A stretch of DNA of 64,000 nucleotides from Neokomagataea anthophila (GTDB lineage: Bacteria > Pseudomonadota > Alphaproteobacteria > Acetobacterales > Acetobacteraceae), in assembly GCF_018122595.1 (NCBI RefSeq), contig NZ_JAGRQH010000002.1, forward strand, positions 62,001 to 126,000, in the 5' to 3' direction. The notes beneath the pieces are model-generated. The model did not search any database. It was given only the letters and a program-made list of their open reading frames with translations, and was not told the origin of the DNA. This document shows, piece after piece, positions 44,125 to 53,979 of the stretch (the first letter of the stretch is position 1; each line of letters starts with the position of its first letter). The translations under genes and the position numbers were made by a program.

Positions 44125-44459
44125 TCTCCCACTGCCTTCTTCATCATAAAATGCGAAACGCTCCCTTACCACGAGGTGAGCGAATCCTTTTTGTTCTCCT
44201 TCCTCAATACATACGAGAACAAAACATGAACAAATATTGACTAAATAAAAGCAAATTCTTCACTTCTAATTCCAAAAGCTTAAGAGAACGCAAAAAATGC
44301 CGTCACAGTTCCGCCATCAAAAAAAGGCGCAGTTTTCTGCGGTTTTTCTTAGCTTTATATTTGACCTCCCATAAAATCCCATGATATCCCAAATTATACC
44401 AAATCAGTATTCCCGTAACCTGAAGAAGCCCAAAGGCGGCGTAGGGAGGCACATCATCC
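44125..44459. other. intergenic region between rnpB and mraZ
   Basis: This 335-base AT-rich region holds no convincing gene; a minus-strand open frame of 71 codons overlapping mraZ has no family features. At 44159-44194 CGCTC...GAGCG forms a weak hairpin followed by TTTTT, a possible rnpB terminator. From 44361 on lie the -35-like TTGACC and the MraZ repeats that control the dcw cluster. AGGGAGG at 44442-44448 precedes the mraZ GTG. Confidence 0.55.
44361..44391 (+). promoter_or_regulatory. MraZ operator (three TGGGA repeats) in the dcw promoter
   Basis: TCCCA occurs at 44367-44371, 44377-44381 and 44387-44391, which on the minus strand reads TGGGA-N5-TGGGA-N5-TGGGA. This is the known MraZ box: three TGGGN direct repeats at 10-base period. 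A TTGACC at 44361-44366 could be the -35 of the promoter it covers. The mraZ gene starts 69 bases downstream, so autoregulation of the dcw cluster is expected. Confidence 0.85.
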
Positions 44460-44930
44460 GTGAGTATCTTCCTCGGCACGCACCTGAACCGCTTCGATGC
44501 TAAAGGACGCGTCTCCATTCCTGCGCCATTCCGCTCCGCATTAAGGGATCAGGCCAAACCACAGGAACCATTGGTGATCCTGCGGCCGTCACACCTGAAC
44601 CCATGCATTGAGGCATGGACAGCAACCGGCTTTGCCTCCCTCGCAGAGCCGCTCAACGAATACGACCCGTTCTCTGAAGACCACGAAGACCTCGCCACCA
44701 GCCTCTATGCAGACGCCTACCCGCTCGACAGTGACAAAGAAGGCCGGATCATCCTGCCGGACGTGCTGCGTCAACATGCGGACCTCACGGATGACGTCGC
44801 ATTCATGGGGCTAGGTCGTGTGTTCCAACTTTGGAACCCAGCCGCCGCTGCTGAGCGCCGCCAACAAGCGCGCAGCCGGGCACGTAGTCTGACCAGCAAG
44901 AAAAACGCCCCCACAGGAGGCGCACAATGA
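44460..44930 (+). CDS. mraZ: transcriptional regulator MraZ
   Basis: A 156-residue AbrB-like regulator that heads the dcw cluster and represses it in E. coli. Two MraZ repeats are seen: [20 protein letters not shown] at the N-terminus and [18 protein letters not shown] near residues 83-100. The start is GTG with AGGGAGG 11 bases upstream. Its stop overlaps the rsmH ATG. It forms a ring-like oligomer in relatives, fitting the tandem operator repeats. Confidence 0.95.
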   Translation: MSIFLGTHLNRFDAKGRVSIPAPFRSALRDQAKPQEPLVILRPSHLNPCIEAWTATGFASLAEPLNEYDPFSEDHEDLATSLYADAYPLDSDKEGRIILPDVLRQHADLTDDVAFMGLGRVFQLWNPAAAAERRQQARSRARSLTSKKNAPTGGAQ

Positions 44931-45901
44931 AGCCCATCACTCTGGTCCATGAAGGCCACCTTCCCGTCATGCTGAACGAGGTCCTCGACAGCTTGAAACC
45001 CCGCGATGGCGGACGTTATCTCGACGGGACATTTGGCGGTGGTGGCTACACACGCTCCATCCTGAATGCGGCAGACTGCACCGTGCATGGCATCGACCGT
45101 GACCCCACGGCCATTGAACGCGGCAAGGCTATGGCCGCTGAAGCTGAAGGGCGCTTATTCCTACACCAAGGCCCATTTAGCGCCATGGATGAACTCGCCG
45201 GTTCTTACGCACCATTTGACGGTATCGTGCTGGACCTCGGCGTCTCCTCCTTCCAAATTGACCAAGGTGAGCGCGGCTTCTCCTTCCGCCATGATGGTCC
45301 TCTGGATATGCGGATGGGCGATACAGGCCCAACCGCTGCCGATCTCGTCAACACTCTTCCGGAAGCTGAACTAGCCGATATTCTCTACCGCTACGGTGAA
45401 GAACGGCTATCACGCCGCATCGCACGTTCCATCGTGCAAGCTCGGCTGAGCACGCCTTTTGAGACAACAGGACAACTTGCGGAAACCATCCGCCGCTGCG
45501 TCCCACGGGATCGCTCCGGCATTGACCCCGCAACGCGCAGCTTCCAGGGCCTGCGTATTGCCGTCAATGATGAGCTTGGAGAGCTAGAGCGTGCCCTCGA
45601 AGTCGCGCCGCAATTGCTTGCTCCCGGCGGCATCTTTGTCGTGGTCACCTTCCACTCTTTGGAAGATCGCCTCGCCAAACGTGCCATGGCCCTCCATGCG
45701 GGGCGGGTTTCTAACCCTTCTCGCTACGCCCCAATTGCACAAGAACAGGCGTCTTCCGCCTTCCGTCTTGCACACACGCGCCCACGCGCCGCAACGGAAG
45801 ACGAAATTCGCCTCAATCCGCGCGCACGCAGCGCACGCTTGCGCGCACTCATCCGCACCGCCCCTTCAACCGACCTGACAACCTCAGGAACACCCGCATG
45901 A
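44927..45901 (+). CDS. rsmH: 16S rRNA (cytosine1402-N4)-methyltransferase
   Basis: A 324-residue RsmH (MraW) that methylates C1402 in the decoding centre of 16S rRNA. It begins [20 protein letters not shown], then the SAM-binding [14 protein letters not shown] and [20 protein letters not shown] near residue 102. Later [15 protein letters not shown] and [14 protein letters not shown] are family signatures. The ATG overlaps the mraZ stop and the stop overlaps ftsL. Confidence 0.97.
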   Translation: MKPITLVHEGHLPVMLNEVLDSLKPRDGGRYLDGTFGGGGYTRSILNAADCTVHGIDRDPTAIERGKAMAAEAEGRLFLHQGPFSAMDELAGSYAPFDGIVLDLGVSSFQIDQGERGFSFRHDGPLDMRMGDTGPTAADLVNTLPEAELADILYRYGEERLSRRIARSIVQARLSTPFETTGQLAETIRRCVPRDRSGIDPATRSFQGLRIAVNDELGELERALEVAPQLLAPGGIFVVVTFHSLEDRLAKRAMALHAGRVSNPSRYAPIAQEQASSAFRLAHTRPRAATEDEIRLNPRARSARLRALIRTAPSTDLTTSGTPA

Positions 45902-46635
45902 CCCGGCCATTCACCCTCGCCTGCGCTGTTCTCGCCGCTGTATCCGGCCTGTTTCTTTATGAAAAGAAGCATAACACAACGGTTCTGGACCAAAGCATCA
46001 CGCAAATTGTTCGTGATACACAAAAGGTTCAGTCCCAAACGGCTATGCTCCGTACTGAATGGGCATTGCTCAACCAACCTGACCGCTTGAACACGCTCAG
46101 CGCACGTTTCTTGCCGAACCTCCATCCGATGACACCGGATCAATTCGTTCGTCCAAGCGCTGTCGAAGCACGCTTACCCGCGCCGGGCGGCAAAGCACCT
46201 GCGCATGCTGCTGAGGCGACCTTGGCCGTTAACATTCCCGCAGAAACCACGCTGCACGCAGCACACCCGGCACCTCGCCCCGAAATGCATACTGAAGCCC
46301 CCATCCGGATCGCCTCCAGCGCTCCCATTTCGGCCGCCAGCGTTCCCCATTCTCATGCAGACCGCATCGTCCATGCTCACACCCGCATGACAGACCTTGC
46401 CAGCGCCGAGCCACCACACAGCCCAGCCCCCAACCTGATGGAACCTGCGCACGTACGACTTGCCAGTTTTCATGGCCCGCGCCATGCCTCCAGCATTGCC
46501 ACCACATGGCACACAGCTCCAACGCCTCAGCCAGCAAACTTGACGCATTTAGCAGATATCCGTCCGCATAACCGTCATAAATTCGTCGAGACTACAAACG
46601 ACGCATTGCCGCCACCCGCTCCGTTAGCTAACTGA
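45898..46635 (+). CDS. ftsL: cell division protein FtsL with long C-terminal extension
   Basis: A bitopic division protein that bridges FtsQ-FtsB and FtsWI. The N-terminus has one helix ([18 protein letters not shown]) and then a coiled-coil stretch ([38 protein letters not shown]) typical of FtsL to about residue 80. Another 150 residues follow, rich in Ala, His and Pro, with no fold signature; bacterial FtsL is usually 90-130 residues. Position between rsmH and ftsI makes the assignment firm despite low similarity. Confidence 0.85.
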   Translation: MTRPFTLACAVLAAVSGLFLYEKKHNTTVLDQSITQIVRDTQKVQSQTAMLRTEWALLNQPDRLNTLSARFLPNLHPMTPDQFVRPSAVEARLPAPGGKAPAHAAEATLAVNIPAETTLHAAHPAPRPEMHTEAPIRIASSAPISAASVPHSHADRIVHAHTRMTDLASAEPPHSPAPNLMEPAHVRLASFHGPRHASSIATTWHTAPTPQPANLTHLADIRPHNRHKFVETTNDALPPPAPLAN

Positions 46636-46716
46636 ACATTCAATACGTCGCTCGAGTAACCTCCCCTTAACCACTCTTGGGCGACACACCATCTCAGCAG
46701 GAGATCGCGCCGCCAG

Positions 46717-48663
46717 ATGCCTGATGACGTGAAGCCAACCCCGCCAAAGAATGCGGATCAGGCCCCCAACAAGCGGCAATCCCCTTCCCGTAGGAATAAA
46801 CGCAAACGCGGCGGCTTTGATAAAGAGCAGTCTCACGGGCGCTTGCTCTGGGTTGGCATGGGTTTTCTTGGCCTTTATGGCGCCGTCGCTCTTAAGGCCT
46901 CATTAGCGACAGTCCTAATGCCCATGGAGCCTGAAGCACGGCAGATCGCGCCACAAGTTCCAGTCATTCCCAAAATTGACCCGCACGCTTCCCTTACGAG
47001 TGATTTCTCACTTCCGTCGGTCAAACGCGCCAGCATCACCGACCGTAACGGGCAAATTCTTGCGCTCTCCCTCCCCGTGGCACAAGTTTATGCCAACCCA
47101 ATGGAACTTATTGACCCGCAAGACGCAGCCAAAAAGCTCCATCATGCCATCCCCACTCTGGATGAAGCTGAAACCATCCGCCGGCTCTCGCTCAAAAAAC
47201 AATTTGTTTACATCGCGCGTGACATTTCACCGGTCCAAGAAATCGCCATCAACAATCTTGGAATTCCCGGTATCTATTTTGAAGCCGGAGAACGCCGCCA
47301 TTACCCTCTGGGCCGCACAGCGGCTCAAATTATGGGTAGCGTAGATATTGATGATCACGGCATTGCCGGAGTTGAACGCTATTTCAATGACCGTCTCAAC
47401 TCTGACAAAACGCCGCTCCGTCTTTCCTTAGACGTCCGTGTTCAAGCCGCCGCGCGCGATGAACTCCAAACGGCCATGACCACCTTCCAAGCTATTGGTG
47501 CGAGCGCCATTGTCATGGATGTCCGCACCGGTGAAGTCATTGCTATGGTTAGCTTGCCGGACTTTGATGCCAATGATTTTGGCCATGCTACAAATGACTC
47601 CCGCTTCAATCGTGCCGTCACCGGCATGTATGAACCCGGTTCAACCTTTAAGCTGCAAACAGCCGCCATGGGGTTACAACTCGGCGTCATCCACGTTTGG
47701 GATAAGTTCTCAACCATCCCCATTAAAGTCGGTCGCTTCACCATCAGCGATATGAAATCCGATCATTTCGCCCCGTGGCTCTCCCTGCCCGGCGTTATGG
47801 CGTTTTCCTCCAACCCCGCAGCCGCTCATATTGCCCTCGATGTTGGGGCTGAGCGCCAGCAAGAATGGCTGGACAGCATGGGCTTTTTCAAGCGCGTGCC
47901 AATTGAGCTGCCTGAAGCAGGCCGCCCGCTCGTACCATCACGTAAAAATTGGGGCCTTTCCACGGTTATGACCGTAGGCTTCGGGCATGGCGTTGCTGAA
48001 CCGCCGCTCGCCATCGTGCGCGGCACAGCCGCTACCGTAAATGGCGGCATCTTGCTCAAACCTACACTCGTGGCCAGAGACCAGAACATCGTTCAAGATG
48101 TAACACGCGGCACCCTCCCCCCCTCTCTGGACGCATCCACGCCAGATGATGTCGGCACAGAGACACCCGTTGGTGTGCGTGTCCTCTCAGCTAAAACCTC
48201 TGCACTCTTACGGCGTTTGCTTCGTTTAGACGTGACCGAAGGCAGCGGGAAAACCGCAGAAGTTCCGGGCTATTACGTCGGCGGGAAAACCGGTACGGCT
48301 GAAAAAATCGGCGCTCATGGTGGCTACTTGAAGCACACTAACGTCGCGGCCTTTACCAGCGTCTTCCCCATGAACAACCCACGCTACGCAGTCTATGTCA
48401 TGTTGGATAGCCCGCACCCCACCGCAGCCACACATGGCTGGACGACGGCCGCATGGAACTCTGCCCCGACCGTGGGGAAAATCATCTCCCGTATTGGCCC
48501 TATGCTGGATCAGTTCCCGGATTTGGCCAATAAAGAGACCATTGATGCCTCATTGGCCATCGCGATGGAACCTGCTGTTCCCGCCGGCTATCGTGCGCTT
48601 GGCCCCGGCAATGACCCGGGTGACCCCAACCGCCACCCTCCCCAAACCAAAACAATTCGCTGA
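46717..48663 (+). CDS. ftsI: septal peptidoglycan transpeptidase FtsI (PBP3)
   Basis: A 648-residue class B penicillin-binding protein that cross-links septal peptidoglycan. A basic cytoplasmic tail and one membrane helix (LLWVGMGFLGLYGAVALKA, about 43-61) precede the dimerisation domain and the transpeptidase domain, with the catalytic serine in STFK at 309-312, SSN at 364-366 and KTG at 524-526. A gap of 81 bases after ftsL is the largest within the first half of the cluster. Confidence 0.96.
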   Translation: MPDDVKPTPPKNADQAPNKRQSPSRRNKRKRGGFDKEQSHGRLLWVGMGFLGLYGAVALKASLATVLMPMEPEARQIAPQVPVIPKIDPHASLTSDFSLPSVKRASITDRNGQILALSLPVAQVYANPMELIDPQDAAKKLHHAIPTLDEAETIRRLSLKKQFVYIARDISPVQEIAINNLGIPGIYFEAGERRHYPLGRTAAQIMGSVDIDDHGIAGVERYFNDRLNSDKTPLRLSLDVRVQAAARDELQTAMTTFQAIGASAIVMDVRTGEVIAMVSLPDFDANDFGHATNDSRFNRAVTGMYEPGSTFKLQTAAMGLQLGVIHVWDKFSTIPIKVGRFTISDMKSDHFAPWLSLPGVMAFSSNPAAAHIALDVGAERQQEWLDSMGFFKRVPIELPEAGRPLVPSRKNWGLSTVMTVGFGHGVAEPPLAIVRGTAATVNGGILLKPTLVARDQNIVQDVTRGTLPPSLDASTPDDVGTETPVGVRVLSAKTSALLRRLLRLDVTEGSGKTAEVPGYYVGGKTGTAEKIGAHGGYLKHTNVAAFTSVFPMNNPRYAVYVMLDSPHPTAATHGWTTAAWNSAPTVGKIISRIGPMLDQFPDLANKETIDASLAIAMEPAVPAGYRALGPGNDPGDPNRHPPQTKTIR

Positions 48664-48672
48664 GCCTGCCCC

Positions 48673-50172
48673 ATGCGCTTTTCTGAACTCCTCCGGCTCT
48701 GCAACGTCACGGCCAAACCTACCGCAGATACCAATATCAGTGCCATCACCGCTGATAGCCGCGCCGTGCGTCCCGGCAGCGTGTTTGTTGCCCTCCGCGG
48801 CGCCAAACAAGATGGAGCCGCTTTCGTTCAAGCCGCGACACAAGCTGGCGCCTACGCCATCATCAGCGACCATCCGCTCATCACGGACCTGCCCCATGTC
48901 GTAGATCCGAATGCGCGTCATACACTCGCCAAAGCAGCCGCAATCCTCGCCGGCCCACAGCCCGCACATATTGCCGCCGTCACGGGCACAAATGGAAAAA
49001 GCAGCACCGCAGAGTTCCTACGTCAGTTCTGGGAGCTTCAAGGCCATAAAGCCGCGAGCCTCGGCACATTGGGCCTCAATACCAGCGTTGATATTCCTGC
49101 GCCCCCCTCACTCACCACGCCGGACCCCGTCTCCCTCGCACAAACCTTAGCCGCACTGGCAAAAGCTGGCGTCACACATGTCGCGCTCGAAGCGTCCTCC
49201 CACGGCCTCATCCAGCACCGCCTTGACGGGGTAACACTTGACGCCGCCGGCTTCTCCAATCTCACGCGTGATCATCTGGATTATCACGGCACGATTGAAG
49301 CCTACCGCGAAGCCAAACTCCGCCTCTTCAAAACTCTCCTGCCTACCACGGGCCGCGCCGCCCTAAACGCCGATATGGATGCCGACACAGCATCCTCCCT
49401 ACGTGACATCGCGCAAAGCCGCGGTCTTGACCTACGCACCATTGGAGAAGCCGGGGCAACATTACGCCTCCTCGAAACACGTCCAACACCACAAGGGCAG
49501 ATCATTCGCCTTGCCCTCTCCGGTGAAGAACAGCCTGAATTTACCTTCCCACTCCCCGGTCGCTTCCAGATTGAAAACGCACTCCTCGCTGCCGCGATGA
49601 TCTGGAAAGATGAGAACGAAGCGCGTGAGTTACTGACACTTCTCCCACAACTTACCGGCGTGCCTGGTCGTTGTGAGCGCGTCGCCGTTCTGCCCAATGG
49701 CGCCGCAGCGTACGTGGATTACGCACATACCCCCGACGCCCTCGCGCGCGTGCTCACTAGCCTACGCCCCCATACCGATGGCCGCCTCATCGTCGTCTTC
49801 GGAGCCGGTGGAGACCGAGATCGCGGCAAGCGCCCACTCATGGGTGAAGCCGCCTCCCGCCATGCTGATGTCGTCATCGTCACCGATGATAACCCCCGCA
49901 CCGAAGACGCCACGACAATTCGCGCAGAAATTCTTGCGGCGACCCCCAATGCCCGCGAAATTGCAGACCGTCATGATGCTATTGCTACGGGCCTCGACAG
50001 CCTCTCCGCAGGAGATATTCTGATCATCGCAGGCAAAGGCCACGAAACAGGGCAAATCGTCGGACAAACCGTCTTGCCTTTTGATGACCGTGCCGTCACA
50101 CGTGACTTAGCAGCACATTTCACTCAAAACGCCTCGCAAGACATCGCGTCAGCAGAAAAGGGTTCGTCATGA
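48673..50172 (+). CDS. murE: UDP-MurNAc-Ala-Glu: meso-diaminopimelate ligase
   Basis: A 499-residue Mur ligase that adds the third residue of the stem peptide. ATP loop: TGTNGKSST near residue 108. The DNPR motif (TDDNPRTED, near 405) marks meso-diaminopimelate, not lysine, as the substrate, as expected for a Gram-negative. The stop overlaps murF (ATGA, 50169-50172). Confidence 0.96.
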   Translation: MRFSELLRLCNVTAKPTADTNISAITADSRAVRPGSVFVALRGAKQDGAAFVQAATQAGAYAIISDHPLITDLPHVVDPNARHTLAKAAAILAGPQPAHIAAVTGTNGKSSTAEFLRQFWELQGHKAASLGTLGLNTSVDIPAPPSLTTPDPVSLAQTLAALAKAGVTHVALEASSHGLIQHRLDGVTLDAAGFSNLTRDHLDYHGTIEAYREAKLRLFKTLLPTTGRAALNADMDADTASSLRDIAQSRGLDLRTIGEAGATLRLLETRPTPQGQIIRLALSGEEQPEFTFPLPGRFQIENALLAAAMIWKDENEARELLTLLPQLTGVPGRCERVAVLPNGAAAYVDYAHTPDALARVLTSLRPHTDGRLIVVFGAGGDRDRGKRPLMGEAASRHADVVIVTDDNPRTEDATTIRAEILAATPNAREIADRHDAIATGLDSLSAGDILIIAGKGHETGQIVGQTVLPFDDRAVTRDLAAHFTQNASQDIASAEKGSS

Positions 50173-51530
50173 CGTCACCTCTCTGGACCTCCGATGAACT
50201 CCGTGACGCTACAGGTGGAACCCTCACGGCAGAACTCGCTGTTACTGGTATCTCCATCGATACGCGCACCCTACAAAAAGGGGATCTCTTCATCGCCCTC
50301 AAAGGGGACCGAAGCGACGGCCACGCGCATATCGAAACAGCCCTAAACGCGGGCGCTGCCTGCGTTATGGTCCACGACCGCATGGGCAGAACAGACCCTC
50401 GCCTCTTGGTCGTGCAGGACACGCTTGACGGCATGGTCGCCCTCGGCAAAGCCGCACGGGCACGCTTTGATGGCAAAGTGATCGCCATCACAGGTAGCGT
50501 CGGCAAAACCACGACGAAAGAGATGCTGCGCACCGCACTTTCCGCCATTGGGAAAACCCATGCGGCTGTTGCGTCCTTTAATAATCACTGGGGCGTGCCG
50601 CTCACCCTCGCCCGCCTCCCGCGTGATGCCGCCTTCTGCATTAGTGAAATCGGCATGAACCATGAGGGGGAAATTCGCCCCTTGGCGGATCAGGTCCGTC
50701 CACATGTGGCGATTGTCACGACCGTCGGCTCGTCGCATCTGGGCAATATGGGCAGCATCGCCGCCATTGCACGGGAGAAAGCCTCACTTTTTAGCGCCCT
50801 TCTCCCCGGCGGCACCGCCATTATTCCCGATGACTGCCCCGGCCAAGATGTCCTGCGCAGCGCCGTGCCTGACAGCAGCCAACTCTGGCGCTCTGGCGTC
50901 TCTCGTAGCGCAGATATCAAGCTTGAGAACCTCATCTGCAAGGCATCTGGCAGTACATTCCTGCTCGAAACCCCACAAGCGGCGCCCCTCCCTGTGCAAC
51001 TCACAGCACCCGGCCGCCACATGGCACGCAACGCCGCAATCGCCCTCGGGGCCGTCACAGCACTTAGTGTAGAACGCACTCCCGCCGCCCAAGCCCTGAC
51101 CGATTTTGTCCCCGGTGAGGGGCGCGGTGCACGGCGCACTATTCTTGACGGCGTCACCCTGCTGGATGAAAGCTATAATGCCTCCAGCACCAGCATGCGC
51201 GCCACATTAGAAACACTCAGCCTCCTGCCTGCCAAGCGTCACGTCGTCGCCCTCGGCGATATTCTTGAACTCGGCATTTTTGCAGAAGACGAACACCGCA
51301 CACTGGCCGAGGCCGTGATCGCGGCAAAAGCGATCGCCTTCTGCTGTGGGCCACATATGCGCGCCCTTTATGACGCACTTCCGCCCGAATTACAGGGGAA
51401 TTATGCCCCCGATTCGCGGCAACTTGCACCGCTGCTACGCGCTTACCTAAAACCCGGCGACTTTTTATTAGTCAAAGGCAGTAATGGCAGCCGGATGCGC
51501 GACCTCGTCACTTTCCTTGACCACGCTTAA
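50169..51530 (+). CDS. murF: UDP-MurNAc-tripeptide: D-Ala-D-Ala ligase
   Basis: A 453-residue ligase that adds D-alanyl-D-alanine to complete the pentapeptide. ATP loop TGSVGKTTTKEMLR near residue 110, the central-domain ISEIGMNHEGEI near 160, and DESYNASSTSMRATLE near 335 are MurF marks. It is coupled to murE and followed by mraY after 17 bases. Confidence 0.96.
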   Translation: MTSPLWTSDELRDATGGTLTAELAVTGISIDTRTLQKGDLFIALKGDRSDGHAHIETALNAGAACVMVHDRMGRTDPRLLVVQDTLDGMVALGKAARARFDGKVIAITGSVGKTTTKEMLRTALSAIGKTHAAVASFNNHWGVPLTLARLPRDAAFCISEIGMNHEGEIRPLADQVRPHVAIVTTVGSSHLGNMGSIAAIAREKASLFSALLPGGTAIIPDDCPGQDVLRSAVPDSSQLWRSGVSRSADIKLENLICKASGSTFLLETPQAAPLPVQLTAPGRHMARNAAIALGAVTALSVERTPAAQALTDFVPGEGRGARRTILDGVTLLDESYNASSTSMRATLETLSLLPAKRHVVALGDILELGIFAEDEHRTLAEAVIAAKAIAFCCGPHMRALYDALPPELQGNYAPDSRQLAPLLRAYLKPGDFLLVKGSNGSRMRDLVTFLDHA

Positions 51531-51547
51531 GAAACGGTACCCGCTCG

Positions 51548-52639
51548 ATGCTCTTTAATTTGATCGCCTCGCACGCGCCCTCGCATGGCGGTCTGGCAAA
51601 TCTGTTCCATTATTTGACCTTCCGCTCCGGCGGGGCCTGCCTCACGGCTTTGGTCATTTCTCTTGTGCTGGGCCGACCTTTCATCGCCCAACTCAAACGC
51701 ATCCAGCGCGGTGGCCAGCCCATCCGCAGCCTCGGCCCAGAGCGCCATATCATTGAAAAAGCAGGTACCCCCACCATGGGCGGCATGCTTATTCTCATTG
51801 CTCTCTTCACCTCGACCCTGCTTTGGGCAGACCTCACCAATGGTTTCGTATGGGGCGTTATGCTCACAACCGCTGCATTCGGTGCGGTCGGCTTTGCAGA
51901 TGATTATTTGAAACTCTCACGTCGCAACACCAAAGGCGTCTCCAAACGCATGCGCCTTGGCTGTGAATTTGCCGCCTCTCTTTTGGCGGGTATCTGGCTG
52001 CAACATTTAACACCGCCGGAAATCCGCAACGCCGTCGCCTTTCCCTTCGTAAAAGACCTCCTGCTACCTTTGGGATATGCCTTCCCACTCTTTGCCATGA
52101 TCACCATTACCGGCTTCGGTAATGCTGTGAACTTCACCGATGGGCTTGATGGCCTCGCCATTGTTCCCGTCGTCATCGCATCGTTGGTCTTTGCGCTGAT
52201 CGCTTACCTCGTCGGCAATCATGTCTTTGCCGATTACCTGCAACTGCACCCCGTTCCCGGCACAGGTGAACTCGCCGTCTTCTGCTCAGCCCTCATTGGA
52301 GCGGGCCTCGGCTTCCTATGGTTCAACGCTCCCCCGGCAGCTGTTTTCATGGGCGATACAGGGTCGCTCTCCCTCGGTGGGGCACTCGGCTCCATCGCCG
52401 TTGCTGTCAAACATGAATTGGTTTTGTGCCTTGTCGGTGGTGTGTTCGTTGCGGAAACGCTCTCCGTTGTTATTCAGGTTTTCTGGTTCCGCCGTACGGG
52501 CCGCCGCGTTTTCCTCATGGCCCCATTGCACCACCATTTTGAGAAAAAAGGCTGGCAAGAACCCACCATCGTGATCCGCTTTTGGATTGTCTCCATCGTA
52601 CTCGGCCTGTGCGGCCTGGCCACGTTGAAACTCCGATGA
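51548..52639 (+). CDS. mraY: phospho-MurNAc-pentapeptide transferase MraY
   Basis: A 363-residue, ten-helix inner-membrane enzyme that transfers phospho-MurNAc-pentapeptide to undecaprenyl phosphate, forming lipid I. Catalytic acidic residues are in [13 protein letters not shown] near 120 and [10 protein letters not shown] near 198; the MraY signature [14 protein letters not shown] is near 325. The stop overlaps the murD start. Confidence 0.97.
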   Translation: MLFNLIASHAPSHGGLANLFHYLTFRSGGACLTALVISLVLGRPFIAQLKRIQRGGQPIRSLGPERHIIEKAGTPTMGGMLILIALFTSTLLWADLTNGFVWGVMLTTAAFGAVGFADDYLKLSRRNTKGVSKRMRLGCEFAASLLAGIWLQHLTPPEIRNAVAFPFVKDLLLPLGYAFPLFAMITITGFGNAVNFTDGLDGLAIVPVVIASLVFALIAYLVGNHVFADYLQLHPVPGTGELAVFCSALIGAGLGFLWFNAPPAAVFMGDTGSLSLGGALGSIAVAVKHELVLCLVGGVFVAETLSVVIQVFWFRRTGRRVFLMAPLHHHFEKKGWQEPTIVIRFWIVSIVLGLCGLATLKLR

Positions 52640-53976
52640 GCAACTCCTTCCCCTCCACCCTCTTCGCGGGCGAAAAATTCGCCATTCTAGGCCTCGGCCG
52701 TAACGGTGCAGCCGTTGCCGCAGCGCTGCTGTCTATGGGGGCGAGCGTGCAAGCATGGGATGATAAAAACCCATCCCTTCCGGAACATGAGCGCCTCACC
52801 GTCGCGCCCATCACGTCACTCGATGGCATCACGGCACTTGTGCTCTCTCCGGGTATTCCCCATCATCTCCCGCAGCCACACCCCGCAGCACTTTTAGCGC
52901 AAGAAGCTGGCATCCCCATTCTGTCGGATGCAGACCTCTTATTCCAAGCTGTGCGCCGTACTGGCTCAAAAGCACGTTTCGCCGCCATTACCGGCACGAA
53001 CGGTAAATCCACGACGACGGCTTTGCTTGCCCATATTCTGACCCAAGCAGGGCGCCCATGCGCCGCTGGTGGCAATCTCGGCACAGCGTCTCTCGCGCTA
53101 CCTTTACTCAGCGATGATGGCGTCTATGTTATCGAAATGTCGTCTTATATGCTGGAACGGCTACAGACGTTCCACGCTGATACCGCGTGCCTGCTCAACC
53201 TCACCCCTGACCATCTGGACCGCCACGGGGACATGGCCGGATATGCCACCGCAAAAACGCATGTCTTTGACCGCATGACCGCTGATGACCTCGCCGTGAT
53301 CAGCCAAGACGATACGTATTGCCGCACCATCACGCACGAGGTTGAACAACGTGGCATCCCCACGCATCGCCTCGCGCCAGAAGCATTACCGCCTTTTTCT
53401 GCGCCCGCACTCCCAGGGCAACATAACCGACAAAACATCGCCACGGTCTGGGCTATGGCCAAACATCTTGGCCTCAGCGACGATCTGATCCGCGGTGGCC
53501 TCGCCACATTTCCGGGCCTCGCACATCGCTTACAGGCCATTCGTACCTTGCATGGCGTTACCTTCGTCAATGACAGCAAAGCCACCAATGCCGAAGCGAC
53601 CGCCAAAGCACTGGATGCCTACCCACGCGTTATTTGGATCGCTGGCGGTCAGGCAAAGTCTGGCGGCATCAGCAGCCTAAGCCCATGGCTCAACCGCGTC
53701 TCTCATGCCATTCTGATCGGGCATGATGCCCCGCTCCTCGCCCAAACATTGGACGAACACAGCGTGCCCTACACGATCAGCCAGACACTCGACCGCGCTG
53801 TGCCGGACGCGTATGCCGCGGCGCGTGAGCAAAGCGTTCCAACCGTTTTACTGTCCCCAGCTTGTGCGAGCTTTGACCAGTTTCGTAGCTTTGAAGACCG
53901 CGGCACACAGTTCGAACAAGCCTGCGCAGCCCTTGCAAAAAACATATCCCCCTCTCATGAAGGCGAGATCATTTAA
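52636..53976 (+). CDS. murD: UDP-MurNAc-L-alanine: D-glutamate ligase
   Basis: A 446-residue ligase adding D-glutamate as the second stem residue. N-terminal Rossmann-like [23 protein letters not shown] loop [16 protein letters not shown] near 118, and the later [17 protein letters not shown] and [12 protein letters not shown] are typical. I use the ATG at 52636 overlapping the mraY stop; an upstream in-frame ATG at 52582 lies inside mraY. ftsW starts 3 bases after the stop. Confidence 0.96.
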   Translation: MSNSFPSTLFAGEKFAILGLGRNGAAVAAALLSMGASVQAWDDKNPSLPEHERLTVAPITSLDGITALVLSPGIPHHLPQPHPAALLAQEAGIPILSDADLLFQAVRRTGSKARFAAITGTNGKSTTTALLAHILTQAGRPCAAGGNLGTASLALPLLSDDGVYVIEMSSYMLERLQTFHADTACLLNLTPDHLDRHGDMAGYATAKTHVFDRMTADDLAVISQDDTYCRTITHEVEQRGIPTHRLAPEALPPFSAPALPGQHNRQNIATVWAMAKHLGLSDDLIRGGLATFPGLAHRLQAIRTLHGVTFVNDSKATNAEATAKALDAYPRVIWIAGGQAKSGGISSLSPWLNRVSHAILIGHDAPLLAQTLDEHSVPYTISQTLDRAVPDAYAAAREQSVPTVLLSPACASFDQFRSFEDRGTQFEQACAALAKNISPSHEGEII

Positions 53977-53979
53977 GCC

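Noticed and set aside
44303-44518. A 71-codon minus-strand frame before mraZ
   Set aside because: It overlaps the mraZ start and the MraZ operator and shows no recognisable motif.
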